Shown: positions 25,319 to 35,332, counted from the first letter of the stretch. The stretch is 64,000 nt of DNA from Paenibacillus cellulositrophicus (GCF_009363095.1 NZ_CP045295.1:1984001-2048000), one strand, 5' to 3'. The notes: generated by a model from the letters alone, not told the origin. A program made the numbers and translations.

Positions 25319-26953
25319 TTAACCCCGTTCCTGCGATTTCAACCGGGACGGCTGCAGGCGCATCAGCGGACGCAGCGCCTTCTGCAGGATACGCGGATAG
25401 CTGGACAGCTCCTGCTGGCGCAGCACGCCGAGCATGACCAGCAGTGCCAGATACAGCACCACGACCACGACGCCAACCACCAGGCAGGTGATCAGGAACG
25501 CCAGCCTGTCCGGCAAAATGTGAACGAGCTGGTCGCCCGCGGCGTTAAGCCCGTATCCAACGGCACCGGTGACGATCACGGTAATGAGAAAGCCACGCCA
25601 GCGTTTCCCCAGAATGGAAAACGGCACGATTTTTTTCATGACGCGCAGGTTCAGCCACGTAATGACGAGGAAGCAGAGTCCCGTCGCGGCGATGATGCCG
25701 TAAATACCAAGCCATGGAGCGAGAATAAGGCTTCCAAGAAGCTTGATGATAATGCCCATCATCACGCTGATGACTGTCAGGTACGCTTTGCCGACACCCA
25801 GCAGGATCGAGTTGGTCGTCATCATCGTAATCTGGAAGATCGTGCCGAACGTCAGCAGCATGATTAGTCCGCTGCCGTCCAAGCTGCTGAACAGCAGGCC
25901 GTTGATGGAATATGACGCCACGCAGAGGGCGATAACGATCGGCATGCCGGTCAGGATCGAAATGCGCAGCGCAAGCGTGATCTGCTGCTTCAGATGCGCT
26001 TCGTCCTTCCGGGCGAAGGCGGCCGAAATGACCGGAATCAGCGAGGTGCTGAGCGCGATGGCCAGAATCGGCGGGATGCCGGCCACGCTCTGAGCGCGCT
26101 GTCCGAGAATCCCGAGCAGCTGCGTCGCTTTCGCTTCACCGATCCGGCCGATCAGAAGCGGATTGACGATCGACGAGTCGATAAAGTTGACCACCGGTAC
26201 AGTCATCGATGACAGCACGATCGGAATGGAGATCGTAAAAATATCCTTGTAAATCTGTCCCATCGGAAGATGCGAATCCGGACCGGCTTTCAGCATCAGC
26301 GCCCGGTCCTGCTTGCGAATCTTGACGGTGTAATACAGCATGACGGCAAACGCGCCGATGCTGCCGAGCACGCCCCCGAAAGAAGCGCCGGCCGCCACCC
26401 AGCTGTCCTCATATCCGCTTTTCAGCAGAATATAAGCCAGCAGGATCGCAGTGCCGACCCGGGCGAACTGCTCAACGATTTGCGAAATGCCGCCCGCGGT
26501 CATGTTGCCACGGCCCTGGAAGTATCCGCGCATCATCGCGATCGCCGGAAACAGCAGCAGCGCCGGTGCCAGCGCGCGGATGGCGAGCGACGCTTCCGGC
26601 ACTTTGGAAACGTAGGTCGCATAATACGGAGCGAGCACATACAGCAGAATGGTGATGATGACGCCCGCCGCCGCGGCGAAAATAAGCGCTGCGTGGTACA
26701 CGCGCTGCGCTTCCGCCGGTTTCTTCAGCGCATAACGCTCGGATACCATTTTGCTCAGCGTACTCGGAATGCCTGCCGTTGCCACGGTCAGCAGCAGCAA
26801 ATAGACATTGTTCGAAATCGTAAACGAGGCCTTGCCTATGTCATTAAACAGGTGATCCAGCGGAACCCGCTGCACCAGTCCGAGCACGCGCGCCACCAGC
26901 GCAGCGGCAGCCAGAATGAGCGTGCCTCTAATAAATGATTCTTTCTTCGCCAA
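25319..26953 (-). CDS. Lipid II flippase-like membrane protein (YtgP/SpoVB family)
   Basis: A 544-residue MOP-superfamily polysaccharide/lipid flippase with about 14 membrane helices. It matches the SpoVB/YtgP group; the length equals B. subtilis YtgP (MurJ-type lipid II flippase). The segment SFIRGTLILAAAALVARVLGLVQRVPL is typical of its start. A TTG start at 26953 follows GGGGAATAGGG. Two class B penicillin-binding proteins on the same strand upstream make a wall-synthesis role likely. Confidence 0.85.
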   Translation of the reverse strand: MAKKESFIRGTLILAAAALVARVLGLVQRVPLDHLFNDIGKASFTISNNVYLLLLTVATAGIPSTLSKMVSERYALKKPAEAQRVYHAALIFAAAAGVIITILLYVLAPYYATYVSKVPEASLAIRALAPALLLFPAIAMMRGYFQGRGNMTAGGISQIVEQFARVGTAILLAYILLKSGYEDSWVAAGASFGGVLGSIGAFAVMLYYTVKIRKQDRALMLKAGPDSHLPMGQIYKDIFTISIPIVLSSMTVPVVNFIDSSIVNPLLIGRIGEAKATQLLGILGQRAQSVAGIPPILAIALSTSLIPVISAAFARKDEAHLKQQITLALRISILTGMPIVIALCVASYSINGLLFSSLDGSGLIMLLTFGTIFQITMMTTNSILLGVGKAYLTVISVMMGIIIKLLGSLILAPWLGIYGIIAATGLCFLVITWLNLRVMKKIVPFSILGKRWRGFLITVIVTGAVGYGLNAAGDQLVHILPDRLAFLITCLVVGVVVVVLYLALLVMLGVLRQQELSSYPRILQKALRPLMRLQPSRLKSQERG

Positions 26954-27022
26954 ACCCTATTCCCCTTCTTTCCCCAGCAAGCACAACCCCGGACGGGTGA
27001 CCGCCCATGCGTTATCTTATCA

Positions 27023-27508
27023 TTAGAAAAACACGATCCACACGAAAAATACGATGATCATGACGATTTGCAGGATCACTTTCATCACCATGCTGCTGAA
27101 CAGGCCCACAAGCGTCCCGAAGCCTACTTTCACCGCCTTTGACGGCGACGATCCGTTGATAAGCTCTCCCACAAACGCGCCTACAAATGGTCCGATCACA
27201 AGTCCGAAGGCCGGAATGACGAACGGCCCGATGATGGCCCCGATGGTGCTTAGTATGACCGACAGCCTGGAGCCGCCGAATTTCTTCGTTCCCCAGGCGC
27301 CGACGGCATAATCGGCTACGAACAGCACCACGATGATGAGGCCCTGGATGATCCAGAACCAGGTGTTGAAATGGGAAAACGTAAAAAACCAGCCATACAC
27401 AAAAAAGGCAAAAAAGATAGCCAGCGCCCCCGGCAGTATCGGGTACACGGCGCCGGCCAAGCCGATTGCGAACAGCGCAATGACCAAAATCCAGCCAAGC
27501 ACAGCCAT
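27023..27508 (-). CDS. DUF456 membrane protein
   Basis: A 161-residue membrane protein with four or five helices. The glycine-rich repeat FVIPAFGLVIGPFVGAFVGEL is typical of DUF456 (YqgC-like); function unknown. It starts nine bases after the HAD phosphatase stop and is likely in the same operon. The ribosome site AGGAG is rather far (about 12 bases) from the ATG. Confidence 0.85.
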   Translation of the reverse strand: MAVLGWILVIALFAIGLAGAVYPILPGALAIFFAFFVYGWFFTFSHFNTWFWIIQGLIIVVLFVADYAVGAWGTKKFGGSRLSVILSTIGAIIGPFVIPAFGLVIGPFVGAFVGELINGSSPSKAVKVGFGTLVGLFSSMVMKVILQIVMIIVFFVWIVFF

Positions 27509-27517
27509 CGCCTATGC

Positions 27518-28264
27518 TCACTCCTCGTCAAAAATGAATTTTTGGATAACCTCAGCGATTCCGTCATCGTTGTTGCTTGACGTAATATAATCGGCTGTAT
27601 CTTTCACGACCTGCTGCGCGTTGCCCATAGCTACGCCGAGCCCGGCCTGCTGGATCGCCGCCAGATCGTTCATGCTGTCTCCGACCGCAATGACTTCAGA
27701 CATCGTCAGGCCCAGCAGCTTGCACACTTCCGCAATGCCCGCAGCCTTGTTCACGCCTTCCGGGTTGATCTCCAGATTAAACGGCGAGGAGTTGGTAATT
27801 TCAAGGCCGCCCATATCCTGCAGCTTCATGAGTATACGGTGTCTCGCTTCGTCATCCTCTGTATGGTAGCCGAATTTGAGCCATTCCTTGCCTTCGACGT
27901 CATTCGTCCAATGATCCTTATTGTACAGCTGCTCAACGGAATAGGCCCAGTACCAGCAGTCCTCTTCCACCGCGATGTCGTGCATCGCCTTCACCAGCTC
28001 CACATCCATCAGTGAGCGCAGGTGAAGCTCATGCGGGGCACGCCATACTTCGCTGCCGTTTACCGTAATCATGGGCGTGGTCAGCCCGAGCTCTTCCCCA
28101 TAAGGCAGGGCGCTCATAAATGCCCGTCCTGTCGACAGGCACACATGCACGCCGTGCTTCGATGCCTTGCGGATCCACTGCGCCGTTTCCTTCGAAATGT
28201 TCTGCTCATCGGTCAGCAGCGTTCCGTCCATATCCAGTGCGAGTAACTTGTATTTCGTACTCAT
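27518..28264 (-). CDS. Cof-type HAD-IIB phosphatase
   Basis: A 248-residue HAD hydrolase. Motif I LDMDGTLL has nucleophile Asp and general acid Asp, motif II LSTGR, motif III Lys in EGVNKAAGI and motif IV GDSMNDLAAI; the cap is the C2B type of Cof proteins. These dephosphorylate sugar phosphates, FMN, PLP and similar molecules; the substrate here cannot be told. The start is the ATG at 28264 after GGGGGAAA. Confidence 0.9.
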   Translation of the reverse strand: MSTKYKLLALDMDGTLLTDEQNISKETAQWIRKASKHGVHVCLSTGRAFMSALPYGEELGLTTPMITVNGSEVWRAPHELHLRSLMDVELVKAMHDIAVEEDCWYWAYSVEQLYNKDHWTNDVEGKEWLKFGYHTEDDEARHRILMKLQDMGGLEITNSSPFNLEINPEGVNKAAGIAEVCKLLGLTMSEVIAVGDSMNDLAAIQQAGLGVAMGNAQQVVKDTADYITSSNNDDGIAEVIQKFIFDEE

Positions 28265-28398
28265 GCCGTTTCCCCCTGTCCTTGTTCCAGCGCTTTTCTT
28301 TCCGTTTTGACACAGACATACGGACATTTTACCACAAGGACCGGGACCTCACAAAAAGGATTTGCGGCGGCACTTACATTGCTGGACAGGCCTACCAT

Positions 28399-28441
28399 TA
28401 AAAAAGCAGGCAGCCGGGGAAAGTCCCGTGTCACTGCCTGC
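28399..28441 (-). terminator. Terminator after the first penicillin-binding protein gene
   Basis: Stem GCAGGCAG/CTGCCTGC with inner CGGG/CCCG pairs, and a T7 tail on the minus strand. Confidence 0.9.
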
Positions 28442-28507
28442 CTAGATCAGCCGGTTTACCGCAAGCACCGATGGAATCCACGGCCTTGCAGGCACTGCCT
28501 GAATTTA

Positions 28508-30559
28508 TTATGGGTTGCTTTGACCGTCGGTCGCCTCTTTCTTACCTTTCGGAACGCCGTCCAGTCCGTACACTTCGTCATAAGCGTCGAAAATTTTGCG
28601 CGCGATCGGCGCGGCGCTCTGCGAGCCGAAGCCCCCTTCCGGGATCATGACCGCAATGGCCAGAACCGGATTTTCCTTCGGAGCAAAAGCGATAAACACC
28701 CCGTTATCGATCAGCTTGCCGCCGACGCTCTGGGTCGATGTCCCCGTCTTCCGGGCAAAGCTGTAAGGGAAGCCTTCAAAAGAGGAGACGTCACTCTTCA
28801 TCCCGCGCTTGATTTCATCCCAGTACGACTGGTTGAAATTGATGGTGTTCAGCACTTCCGGCTTGAATGTCTTAAGGATGTTGCCTTTGTCGTCGGTGAT
28901 CTTGCTGACGAGCTGCGGCTTCAGCCGCTTGCCTTCGTTAGCCAGCATGGCGGCGTATTGGGCGAGCTGCAGCGTCGTGTATTTCCCCTGCTGCCCGAAG
29001 GAAGCATAGGCCATGGCCGCCTGGGCTGAACCGGCTGCTTTAACATCCATATACTCCTTGCGGCCCTCCCATTCACCTGGCAGACCACTGCCCGTGCTAA
29101 CCCCAAGGCCAAACGAAGTCATGTAGCTGTCCCATACTTGGATGGCTTTGGAGCCGTATTTTTCATACAGCTTTTTCCCGATTTCGTCGACCATAAACGC
29201 GTTGGACGATTTTTCGATCGCACGCGCCGGGTCCATCCCGCCGTACACGTGGCCTTGGGAGTTCTGTACGCGGGTCTGGTGGCCTTCTTTACCGAAGTAT
29301 GCCGCACCCGTGTCGTTATAGTAGGTGTTTGTTCGAATCAAGCCTTCCTTCAGTCCGATCAGGACGCTAAGCGGCTTCATCGTGGAACCGAGCAGCACGA
29401 CCGATTCCGGATGGCTGCCGGATTTACCCGGGTTAAAGGAACGGATCGTGCCGTTCTGGTAAATGTTCTTAATATTATCCCAGTTCTCCGGCGAGATGCT
29501 GCCTGACTGCCACACGTTCGTATCGTAGTCCGGCATGCTGGCCATGGCGACGATGTTGCCCGTCTTCACCTCCATCGCGACGGCGAATCCCGTCGTGGCG
29601 TTCGGATGCAGCTTACCCGAAACCGGATGCGAGTGGAGCCAGCTCAACTGCTCGGTAATGGCCTGCTCCGTCTGCAGCTGAACTTCCTTGTTGATCGTGC
29701 TGTAGATGTTGTGCCCTTTCTCCGGTGGCACGATATCCTCCACGCCCTCCGGCATGTTGCGGGGATCGATCGGCACCTTCTTGTATCCGTTCTTGCCGCG
29801 CAGATCGTCCTGATACATCAGCTCCAGGCCGTCGTAACCGACAAACTCGGGCTCGGTGTAAATCAGGCCCGGATCGGTCTGCGCATCGCCGCTGCGCTGC
29901 TGCTCGTCGATCGTCTTGTACTTGGTCAAGCTTTTGGATCCCTTAAAGGTCCGGATGTACCCGATCGTCTGCACCGCCACGGTGTCGGGGTCATAATGCC
30001 GGATGCTTTCCTCTTCGATCGCGATACCCGGGAAATCGGACTTATGCTCCGAGAAGTAGGCGATTTCCTGATCCGACAAATCCATCTTGATCCGGCGCGG
30101 TGAATAACCCGAATATTTCTTGTAATCCAGATCCATTGCATCTATGATATCCTGCTTGGTCATTTTCTCGCCGTTCGGATCGCCGTATTTATTGAACACT
30201 TCCAGCAGGTCTTCTGCCATTTTTTCGGCTTCCGGACGGTTTTTCTTCCCGTTCTTCTCGCTGTAATCCTTCATCAAGGTAAGATACAGCGACTGGGTCG
30301 GCGTGGAATAAGCCAGCTTCACGCCCGAAGCGTCGTAAATTGTTCCCCGGACCGGAGGCAGCGGCACATCCTTGACGATGTTGCTGGACTCCTTCTCCGT
30401 CAGCGTCGGCCCCTCCACAAACTGCAGAATGGCGAGCCGGATAATGATGACACAGAAAATAATAAACGTACTGAAAAAGAACAGGTTAATCCGCAGGTTA
30501 AAGCTGTTTTTCCCTTTCTTCGGACCTTCCTGCGCATGGTCCGTCGCATAGTCGCTCAT
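28508..30559 (-). CDS. Class B penicillin-binding protein (PBP2-like transpeptidase), copy A
   Basis: A 683-residue monofunctional DD-transpeptidase. One N-terminal anchor (about 25-46), a dimerisation domain (PPVRGTIYDASGVKLAYS), then the transpeptidase with active-site STMK (GSTMKPLSVL), SSN (KSSNAFM) and KTGTS near residue 607. It crosslinks peptidoglycan, probably during elongation or sporulation. The start is the ATG at 30559, seven bases after GGAGG; another ATG two codons upstream is too close. It is followed by a paralogue with its own terminator, so the two are probably separate units. Confidence 0.93.
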   Translation of the reverse strand: MSDYATDHAQEGPKKGKNSFNLRINLFFFSTFIIFCVIIIRLAILQFVEGPTLTEKESSNIVKDVPLPPVRGTIYDASGVKLAYSTPTQSLYLTLMKDYSEKNGKKNRPEAEKMAEDLLEVFNKYGDPNGEKMTKQDIIDAMDLDYKKYSGYSPRRIKMDLSDQEIAYFSEHKSDFPGIAIEEESIRHYDPDTVAVQTIGYIRTFKGSKSLTKYKTIDEQQRSGDAQTDPGLIYTEPEFVGYDGLELMYQDDLRGKNGYKKVPIDPRNMPEGVEDIVPPEKGHNIYSTINKEVQLQTEQAITEQLSWLHSHPVSGKLHPNATTGFAVAMEVKTGNIVAMASMPDYDTNVWQSGSISPENWDNIKNIYQNGTIRSFNPGKSGSHPESVVLLGSTMKPLSVLIGLKEGLIRTNTYYNDTGAAYFGKEGHQTRVQNSQGHVYGGMDPARAIEKSSNAFMVDEIGKKLYEKYGSKAIQVWDSYMTSFGLGVSTGSGLPGEWEGRKEYMDVKAAGSAQAAMAYASFGQQGKYTTLQLAQYAAMLANEGKRLKPQLVSKITDDKGNILKTFKPEVLNTINFNQSYWDEIKRGMKSDVSSFEGFPYSFARKTGTSTQSVGGKLIDNGVFIAFAPKENPVLAIAVMIPEGGFGSQSAAPIARKIFDAYDEVYGLDGVPKGKKEATDGQSNP

Positions 30560-30691
30560 CAGCATTCCTCCTTCCTGTCTGACCTATGTAAAACGACTTT
30601 TATTATTCTAGCATAAAAGGCATGCATTCGACATCTTTCGCTCTTCCCCTGGGTTGGGACATAAGAATGCTGTTACTTTTTTAAGAACAAC

Positions 30692-30725
30692 AGAAAAAGA
30701 CCGCCCGGAAAATCGGGTCGGTCTT
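30692..30725 (-). terminator. Terminator after the second penicillin-binding protein gene
   Basis: Stem AAGACCGACCCG/CGGGCGGTCTT with TTTTTCTG after it on the minus strand. Confidence 0.85.
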
Positions 30726-30813
30726 CATCCAATATATACATATGAAAGCATGGTTCTATCGGAGCGGACATCAGTGAAGCTGCTAAGCCGAATGGCCGTT
30801 TTTTCGAACGGTC

Positions 30814-32871
30814 TTAGGGGTTCACAGCCTGCTTGTTTTTCTTCGGCACCCCGTCGAGTCCGTATTCCTGGTCATACGCATCGAAAATTTTGCGGGCGAT
30901 GGGAGCCGCGCTGTATGCGCCGAAGCCCCCTTCCGGAATGACGACGGCGACGGCCAGCTTCGGATTGTTCCGCGGAGCATAGGCGATAAAGACGCCGTTA
31001 TCCCGGTTGACTCCATCCGACGATTGCTGCTGGGACGTACCGGTTTTCCTGGCAAAGTCATATGGGAAGCCGGCGAATGCCGATTTTACGTCGGTGTTCA
31101 TCCCCCTCCGCACAAGATTCCAATACGATTTGTCAAACTCATCGGTCTTGTTCAGCACCTCGCGCTTAAAGGTTTGGATCACCTTGCCGTTCTGGTCGGT
31201 AATCTTGCTGACGATCTGCGGCTTGATCCGTTCCCCCTCATTCGCCAGCGTAGTGGCATATTGGGCGAGTTGAAGGGTTGTATACTTGCCTTCTTGGCCG
31301 AAGGAAGCATAGACAAGGGATCCTTGGGCGCTGCCTGTTTGCGGAAATTTGCCGTTTTTGTCGGGCATATATTCCCTGTTGCCCAGGTACTCATTGGGAA
31401 GATCGATTCCCGTCGATACGCCTAAACCGAACTGCTTCATATATTTATCCCAGACGTCGACGCCCTTGTTGTATGCGCCGCCCGCGTTAATATACTTCTT
31501 AAACAGCCTGTCGCCGACCATCTCTACCATAAAGGCGTTCGACGAATGCTCGATGGCCTCAGCCGGGGTGCGGAGATACCCGTAAGCATGGTTCTGCGAG
31601 TTCCGTACAGCTTTCTTTTCTTTGCCGAAATACGCAATGCCGACATCGTTATAAGGCGTCGTCGTCGAGAACAAATGCTCCTTCAGTCCGACCAGCACGC
31701 TCAGCGGCTTCATTGTAGATCCGAGAAGCAGCGTAGACTCCATGTTGTGGCCTGATTTACCGGAGGAATAAGGAGTAATTGTTCCGTTCTGATAGTTGGT
31801 CTGGATCTTATCAAAATCTTTTGGAGAAATCCCTCCATTCCCCCATACATTTGTGTCATAGTCCGGCATGCTGGCCATGGCCACAATTTTACCGGTATCC
31901 ACCTCCATGGCAACGGCGTATCCCGTCAACGCATTGGGATGCGTTTCACCAGACACGGGATTGTGATGCACCCAGTCCAGCTGGTCCATGATCGCCTGCT
32001 CCGCCGTCTGCTGCACCTGCTTGTTGATCGTCAGCCAGACGTCGTTCCCCTTCTCAGGCGGGACAATCTCCTCGACACCGTCAACAATGTTGCCCGGCGT
32101 TACCGAGACCACTTTATACCCGTTTTTGCCCCGCAACTCTTTTTGAAAGGACATCTCAATGCCGTCGACCCCTACCAGCTCATCCGGCGTATAGACGAGT
32201 CCGGGATCCTTCTGGTCTTTGCGCGCCTCGTCATACTCTTTTAACGACTCCGTATGCTTGAAGCTTTTAATATATCCGACCGTTTGTACTGCGATCGTAT
32301 TCGGATTATACGTCCGCTTCGATTCCTCAATAATTTCAATCCCCGGAAATTCGGATTTACGCTCCATGAAATAGGCGATCTCCCGCTGTGATAAATCCAT
32401 CTTGATCCGGCGCGGATAATACCCGTGTTCTTTCTTGGAGTCCAGGTCCATCGCTTCGATGACGTCTTTCTTCTCGATCGGATCGCCCAATCCGTTAAAG
32501 ACATCCGCTATTTTTTGTGCCAATTGCTCCGCTTCCTTGCGGTTCTTCCTGCTTTTTTCCGTCGCGTTGCTGTAATCCTTCTGAAGCGTTATGTACAGCG
32601 ACTGTACCGGCGTTGAAAAAGCCAGTTTCGTTCCGGTCGCGTCCAAAATATCTCCACGGGCAGGCGGGAGCGGAATATTTTTCGTGTTTTGCCCGGTTTC
32701 TTTCTCAGTCAGCGTATCCGCTTCGACGAATTGTATGACGGCCAGCCGGATAATAATGACGCAAAATATGACGAAGGTGCTGAAAAAAAACAAATTCACC
32801 CGCAAGTTAAGCCCGGACTTGGGCTCATTGTCCTTGTCGCCTTTCACGTTCCTTCCCAAAAAATTGTTCAC
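30814..32871 (-). CDS. Class B penicillin-binding protein (PBP2-like transpeptidase), copy B
   Basis: A 685-residue paralogue of the adjacent gene with the same layout: anchor helix, PPARGDILDATGTKLAFS, STMK (GSTMKPLSVL), SSN (HSSNAFM), KTGTSQQ. The two share long identical stretches (for example ARKIFDAYD, YGLDGVPK). It has an extra insert around KKYINAGGAYNKGVDVWD. Start is uncertain: I prefer the GTG at 32871 with GGGGAG upstream; GTG at 32883 is possible. Confidence 0.92.
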   Translation of the reverse strand: MNNFLGRNVKGDKDNEPKSGLNLRVNLFFFSTFVIFCVIIIRLAVIQFVEADTLTEKETGQNTKNIPLPPARGDILDATGTKLAFSTPVQSLYITLQKDYSNATEKSRKNRKEAEQLAQKIADVFNGLGDPIEKKDVIEAMDLDSKKEHGYYPRRIKMDLSQREIAYFMERKSEFPGIEIIEESKRTYNPNTIAVQTVGYIKSFKHTESLKEYDEARKDQKDPGLVYTPDELVGVDGIEMSFQKELRGKNGYKVVSVTPGNIVDGVEEIVPPEKGNDVWLTINKQVQQTAEQAIMDQLDWVHHNPVSGETHPNALTGYAVAMEVDTGKIVAMASMPDYDTNVWGNGGISPKDFDKIQTNYQNGTITPYSSGKSGHNMESTLLLGSTMKPLSVLVGLKEHLFSTTTPYNDVGIAYFGKEKKAVRNSQNHAYGYLRTPAEAIEHSSNAFMVEMVGDRLFKKYINAGGAYNKGVDVWDKYMKQFGLGVSTGIDLPNEYLGNREYMPDKNGKFPQTGSAQGSLVYASFGQEGKYTTLQLAQYATTLANEGERIKPQIVSKITDQNGKVIQTFKREVLNKTDEFDKSYWNLVRRGMNTDVKSAFAGFPYDFARKTGTSQQQSSDGVNRDNGVFIAYAPRNNPKLAVAVVIPEGGFGAYSAAPIARKIFDAYDQEYGLDGVPKKNKQAVNP

Positions 32872-33176
32872 CGATCTCCCCACTTCCTTGCACTCATCTC
32901 AAACTGGAAAACATTCCCCATAATTTTAACATATCCGTACAGTGAGGAGAATGATAGGAAAATGATAAATATACGATTACTGGCTATCGTTATGACTCAT
33001 GCTAAGTCGGCCGTTCATCGTTCGGATTCTCGAATGAGGCGGGAAATTATACCTGAAGTCGCTGCCAAGCATACGGAGGAGTTGAAAAGACAGGGCCAGC
33101 ATCCATCGGGCAGGGGGATGTCAACTGCTGGCATTTCCCTGTTGCAGGGTGAGCAATAAAGCGCGGGGATCCTGTA
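32872..33176. other. Intergenic region with a doubtful 65-codon frame
   Basis: A plus-strand frame from 32962 to 33159 (MINIRLLAIVMTHAK...) has a weak upstream AGGA but no recognisable product, and I do not call it. Nothing else clear is seen. Confidence 0.5.
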
Positions 33177-34136
33177 TCATTTGTATAAAGCAAGCCATTT
33201 GCGCAAATTTCGTTTCATCATTTCCCTGTAAAATACGGGCTCCATGATTTCGGCTTCCGCCCCATACTGGGACAGCCAGCTTATAAATTCAACCACATTG
33301 GTTACACATAACTCCACAATCAGACTGCCGTCCCGGCTCTCCGCCATTCGCATCGGGGGAATAAACGCCTCGGTTTTGAACATACTCGCCATCCTGGGGG
33401 AGATCCTGATTTTAAACTGTATTTGGTCTTGCTCGTGCTGCTCATGATAAGGATCCAACAACTCTTGCTGAACATGCATATGTACTTTGACGAATACGTC
33501 ATCTAAAACTTCTACCTGCTGAAAATTGCTAAGAGGGTAAATTTGGATAATCCCTTCCGAATGGCTCCGGCCGACCAGATAAAAGCGATGCTTCCAAGGT
33601 ACGAGCCAGTAAGGATCGATTCTTCCGGACTTCCGCTCCCGGCGATCAGAAAGAACGTATTCCGCCTGGATCGTATGCTGGGACAAGGTGGCCATGAGGA
33701 TCGGGATGAGAAACGGCGGCTGATCCCGTATCGCTGCCGCAGACTTGTCCGCCGATGTCATTGCTTCTTGCTGCTCTGTTACCGCGGAATCTGCTCTTCG
33801 CTTATGGTTCGCCGCCATGACTTTCTCATATGCACTTTCAAACGCTGCGGGCAGGATCGGTTTAATCTGATTCATAATGGAAGGAAGCGCCGCGAAAGCG
33901 GACGTTTCCTCTTCCGTCCAATCCAGCGGATACAAGGCAAAATCCCCGATGAACCTGTACCCCTTGCCATGCCCCTGATGGGTAATCGGAATGTGCATGG
34001 CGCTCAGGGCATCCATATCGCGATATATCGTCCGCTCGCTGGTGCCGCAGCGCTCCGCAAGCTCCCTGGCCAGAATGCCGGGCTTGGCCTGAACCAGGGT
34101 GATAATGCGCATTAGTCGGATCAGTCTGTCTGTCAT
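33177..34136 (-). CDS. HTH-WYL transcriptional regulator
   Basis: A 319-residue regulator: N-terminal DeoR/YafY-type winged helix (ARELAERCGTSERTIYRDMDALS), a linker, the WYL domain (KSGRIDPYWLVPWKHRFYLVGRS near residues 185-207) that senses a ligand, and a WCX C-terminal extension. Targets are not evident; the neighbouring 232-residue unknown gene on the same strand is the nearest candidate. ATG at 34136 follows TAGGAG. Confidence 0.9.
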   Translation of the reverse strand: MTDRLIRLMRIITLVQAKPGILARELAERCGTSERTIYRDMDALSAMHIPITHQGHGKGYRFIGDFALYPLDWTEEETSAFAALPSIMNQIKPILPAAFESAYEKVMAANHKRRADSAVTEQQEAMTSADKSAAAIRDQPPFLIPILMATLSQHTIQAEYVLSDRRERKSGRIDPYWLVPWKHRFYLVGRSHSEGIIQIYPLSNFQQVEVLDDVFVKVHMHVQQELLDPYHEQHEQDQIQFKIRISPRMASMFKTEAFIPPMRMAESRDGSLIVELCVTNVVEFISWLSQYGAEAEIMEPVFYREMMKRNLRKWLALYK

Positions 34137-34311
34137 GTGGATTCTCCTAGCTCGTATAGTAAATTAGACTCATATCTCAACTTCCGAAGTAGTCCATTCG
34201 ACTTGTAGCAAAGTGAATCCTGCTTTCATGTTCCAAAGACCATCCCCTTCGTTTTTGCTATTTTTTCTTGAAAAATATGTACTTGAAATGGCAGGGTATA
34301 CATGCGACTCC

Positions 34312-35010
34312 TTACCCGTTTCTGACCAAAGAAGTATTCCTATTCATGTAAGTTCCTACATAGTGCTCGCTGAGCTGGTACAGCATGTCGGCCTCGGCCA
34401 GCAAACGGCCGTCCGCGTTCCGAGCCGCGCTGATCAGCAGCTCGTCCCCCTTGCGGCGGAGCACCCATTCCCCATGCTCAATATCGCCGAATTCGAACAG
34501 CCTGATGGCTTCCTTGACTACTCCCGGTGTTTCCAGAAGTTTCACATGCTTATGGACGTGAAAATCCTCCGGCTGACGCAAAAGCCCCATGTGATACGTG
34601 TAATTCATATAAAGTTCTTTGACGGGGAGCTCCTTGATTCGCTCCTTGTTCCGCTCCTTGTAACGCCACTGGGCCGAGATAACGCCGTGAAGACCTGGAC
34701 TTTGCGGCTCAAGGGCAAGCTCGATAGCAAAGAACTGCTTGACCCCGTCCTGCAGATGCCCAAGCGGCACGATCAATGAATGATTCAGTCCTCTTCTTGC
34801 CTTTGCCCCGTAAATACGCAGCAAGGTCACATGCGGTTCCAGCCACAAGTGCAGCTCCACATCCCGAGCGATAAGCTTAGGGGAGGTTCGCCTCCGGGCA
34901 GGACGCAGCGTACCTCCGTACCACTCGACTAGTAGAATAGCCTTATTCATTCCGCTGGCAAAAATATGATTGCGGTTCCATGTAAATTGATCCTGTATAC
35001 CTGACAGCAT
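34312..35010 (-). CDS. Protein of unknown function with a LexA-like box upstream
   Basis: A 232-residue soluble protein that I do not recognise. The N-terminal half is beta-rich and basic (GGTLRPARRRTSPKL, HLWLEPHVTLLRIYGAKARRG), followed by LNHSLIVPLGHLQDGVKQFFAIEL, which could be a beta-sandwich; the C-terminal part is helical. The ATG at 35010 follows AGGGGTG nine bases away. A 13-of-14 match to the Bacillus SOS box lies 70 bases upstream, so it may be damage-inducible. Confidence 0.65.
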   Translation of the reverse strand: MLSGIQDQFTWNRNHIFASGMNKAILLVEWYGGTLRPARRRTSPKLIARDVELHLWLEPHVTLLRIYGAKARRGLNHSLIVPLGHLQDGVKQFFAIELALEPQSPGLHGVISAQWRYKERNKERIKELPVKELYMNYTYHMGLLRQPEDFHVHKHVKLLETPGVVKEAIRLFEFGDIEHGEWVLRRKGDELLISAARNADGRLLAEADMLYQLSEHYVGTYMNRNTSLVRNG

Positions 35011-35079
35011 GGATGTTCACCCCTATCTTAATTCATCGTCTTTATATCGTACCAATATTGGCTGACAGCATCTTGTCAC

Positions 35080-35093
35080 GGAACATACGTTCG
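35080..35093 (-). promoter_or_regulatory. LexA (SOS) box candidate
   Basis: GGAACATACGTTCG matches CGAACRNRYGTTYG except for the first base. It lies upstream of the 232-residue gene. Confidence 0.55.
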
Positions 35094-35332
35094 CATTCAT
35101 ATATTTGTAAATAATATCACAACATTCCACTATTTTCTACCTGATTCTTCCTTTTTTTCGAGTAAACCACTCCCTTTACCGCGGCTTTTTCACTTCAATG
35201 CATCTTTATGTAAAAAGTCCTACAATTTGTCCTAAACTAGTATAAAAGAACGAAATTGAAATAAATGTCGAAACGTGTAGTGTAGATTCAAAGCGGTAAA
35301 CTTTTTTTATCGACATTAATTTCGCCCATGCG

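Noticed and set aside
32962..33159. 65-codon plus-strand frame near the second penicillin-binding protein gene
   Set aside because: Weak ribosome site, odd composition and no recognisable family; no terminator or neighbour supports it.
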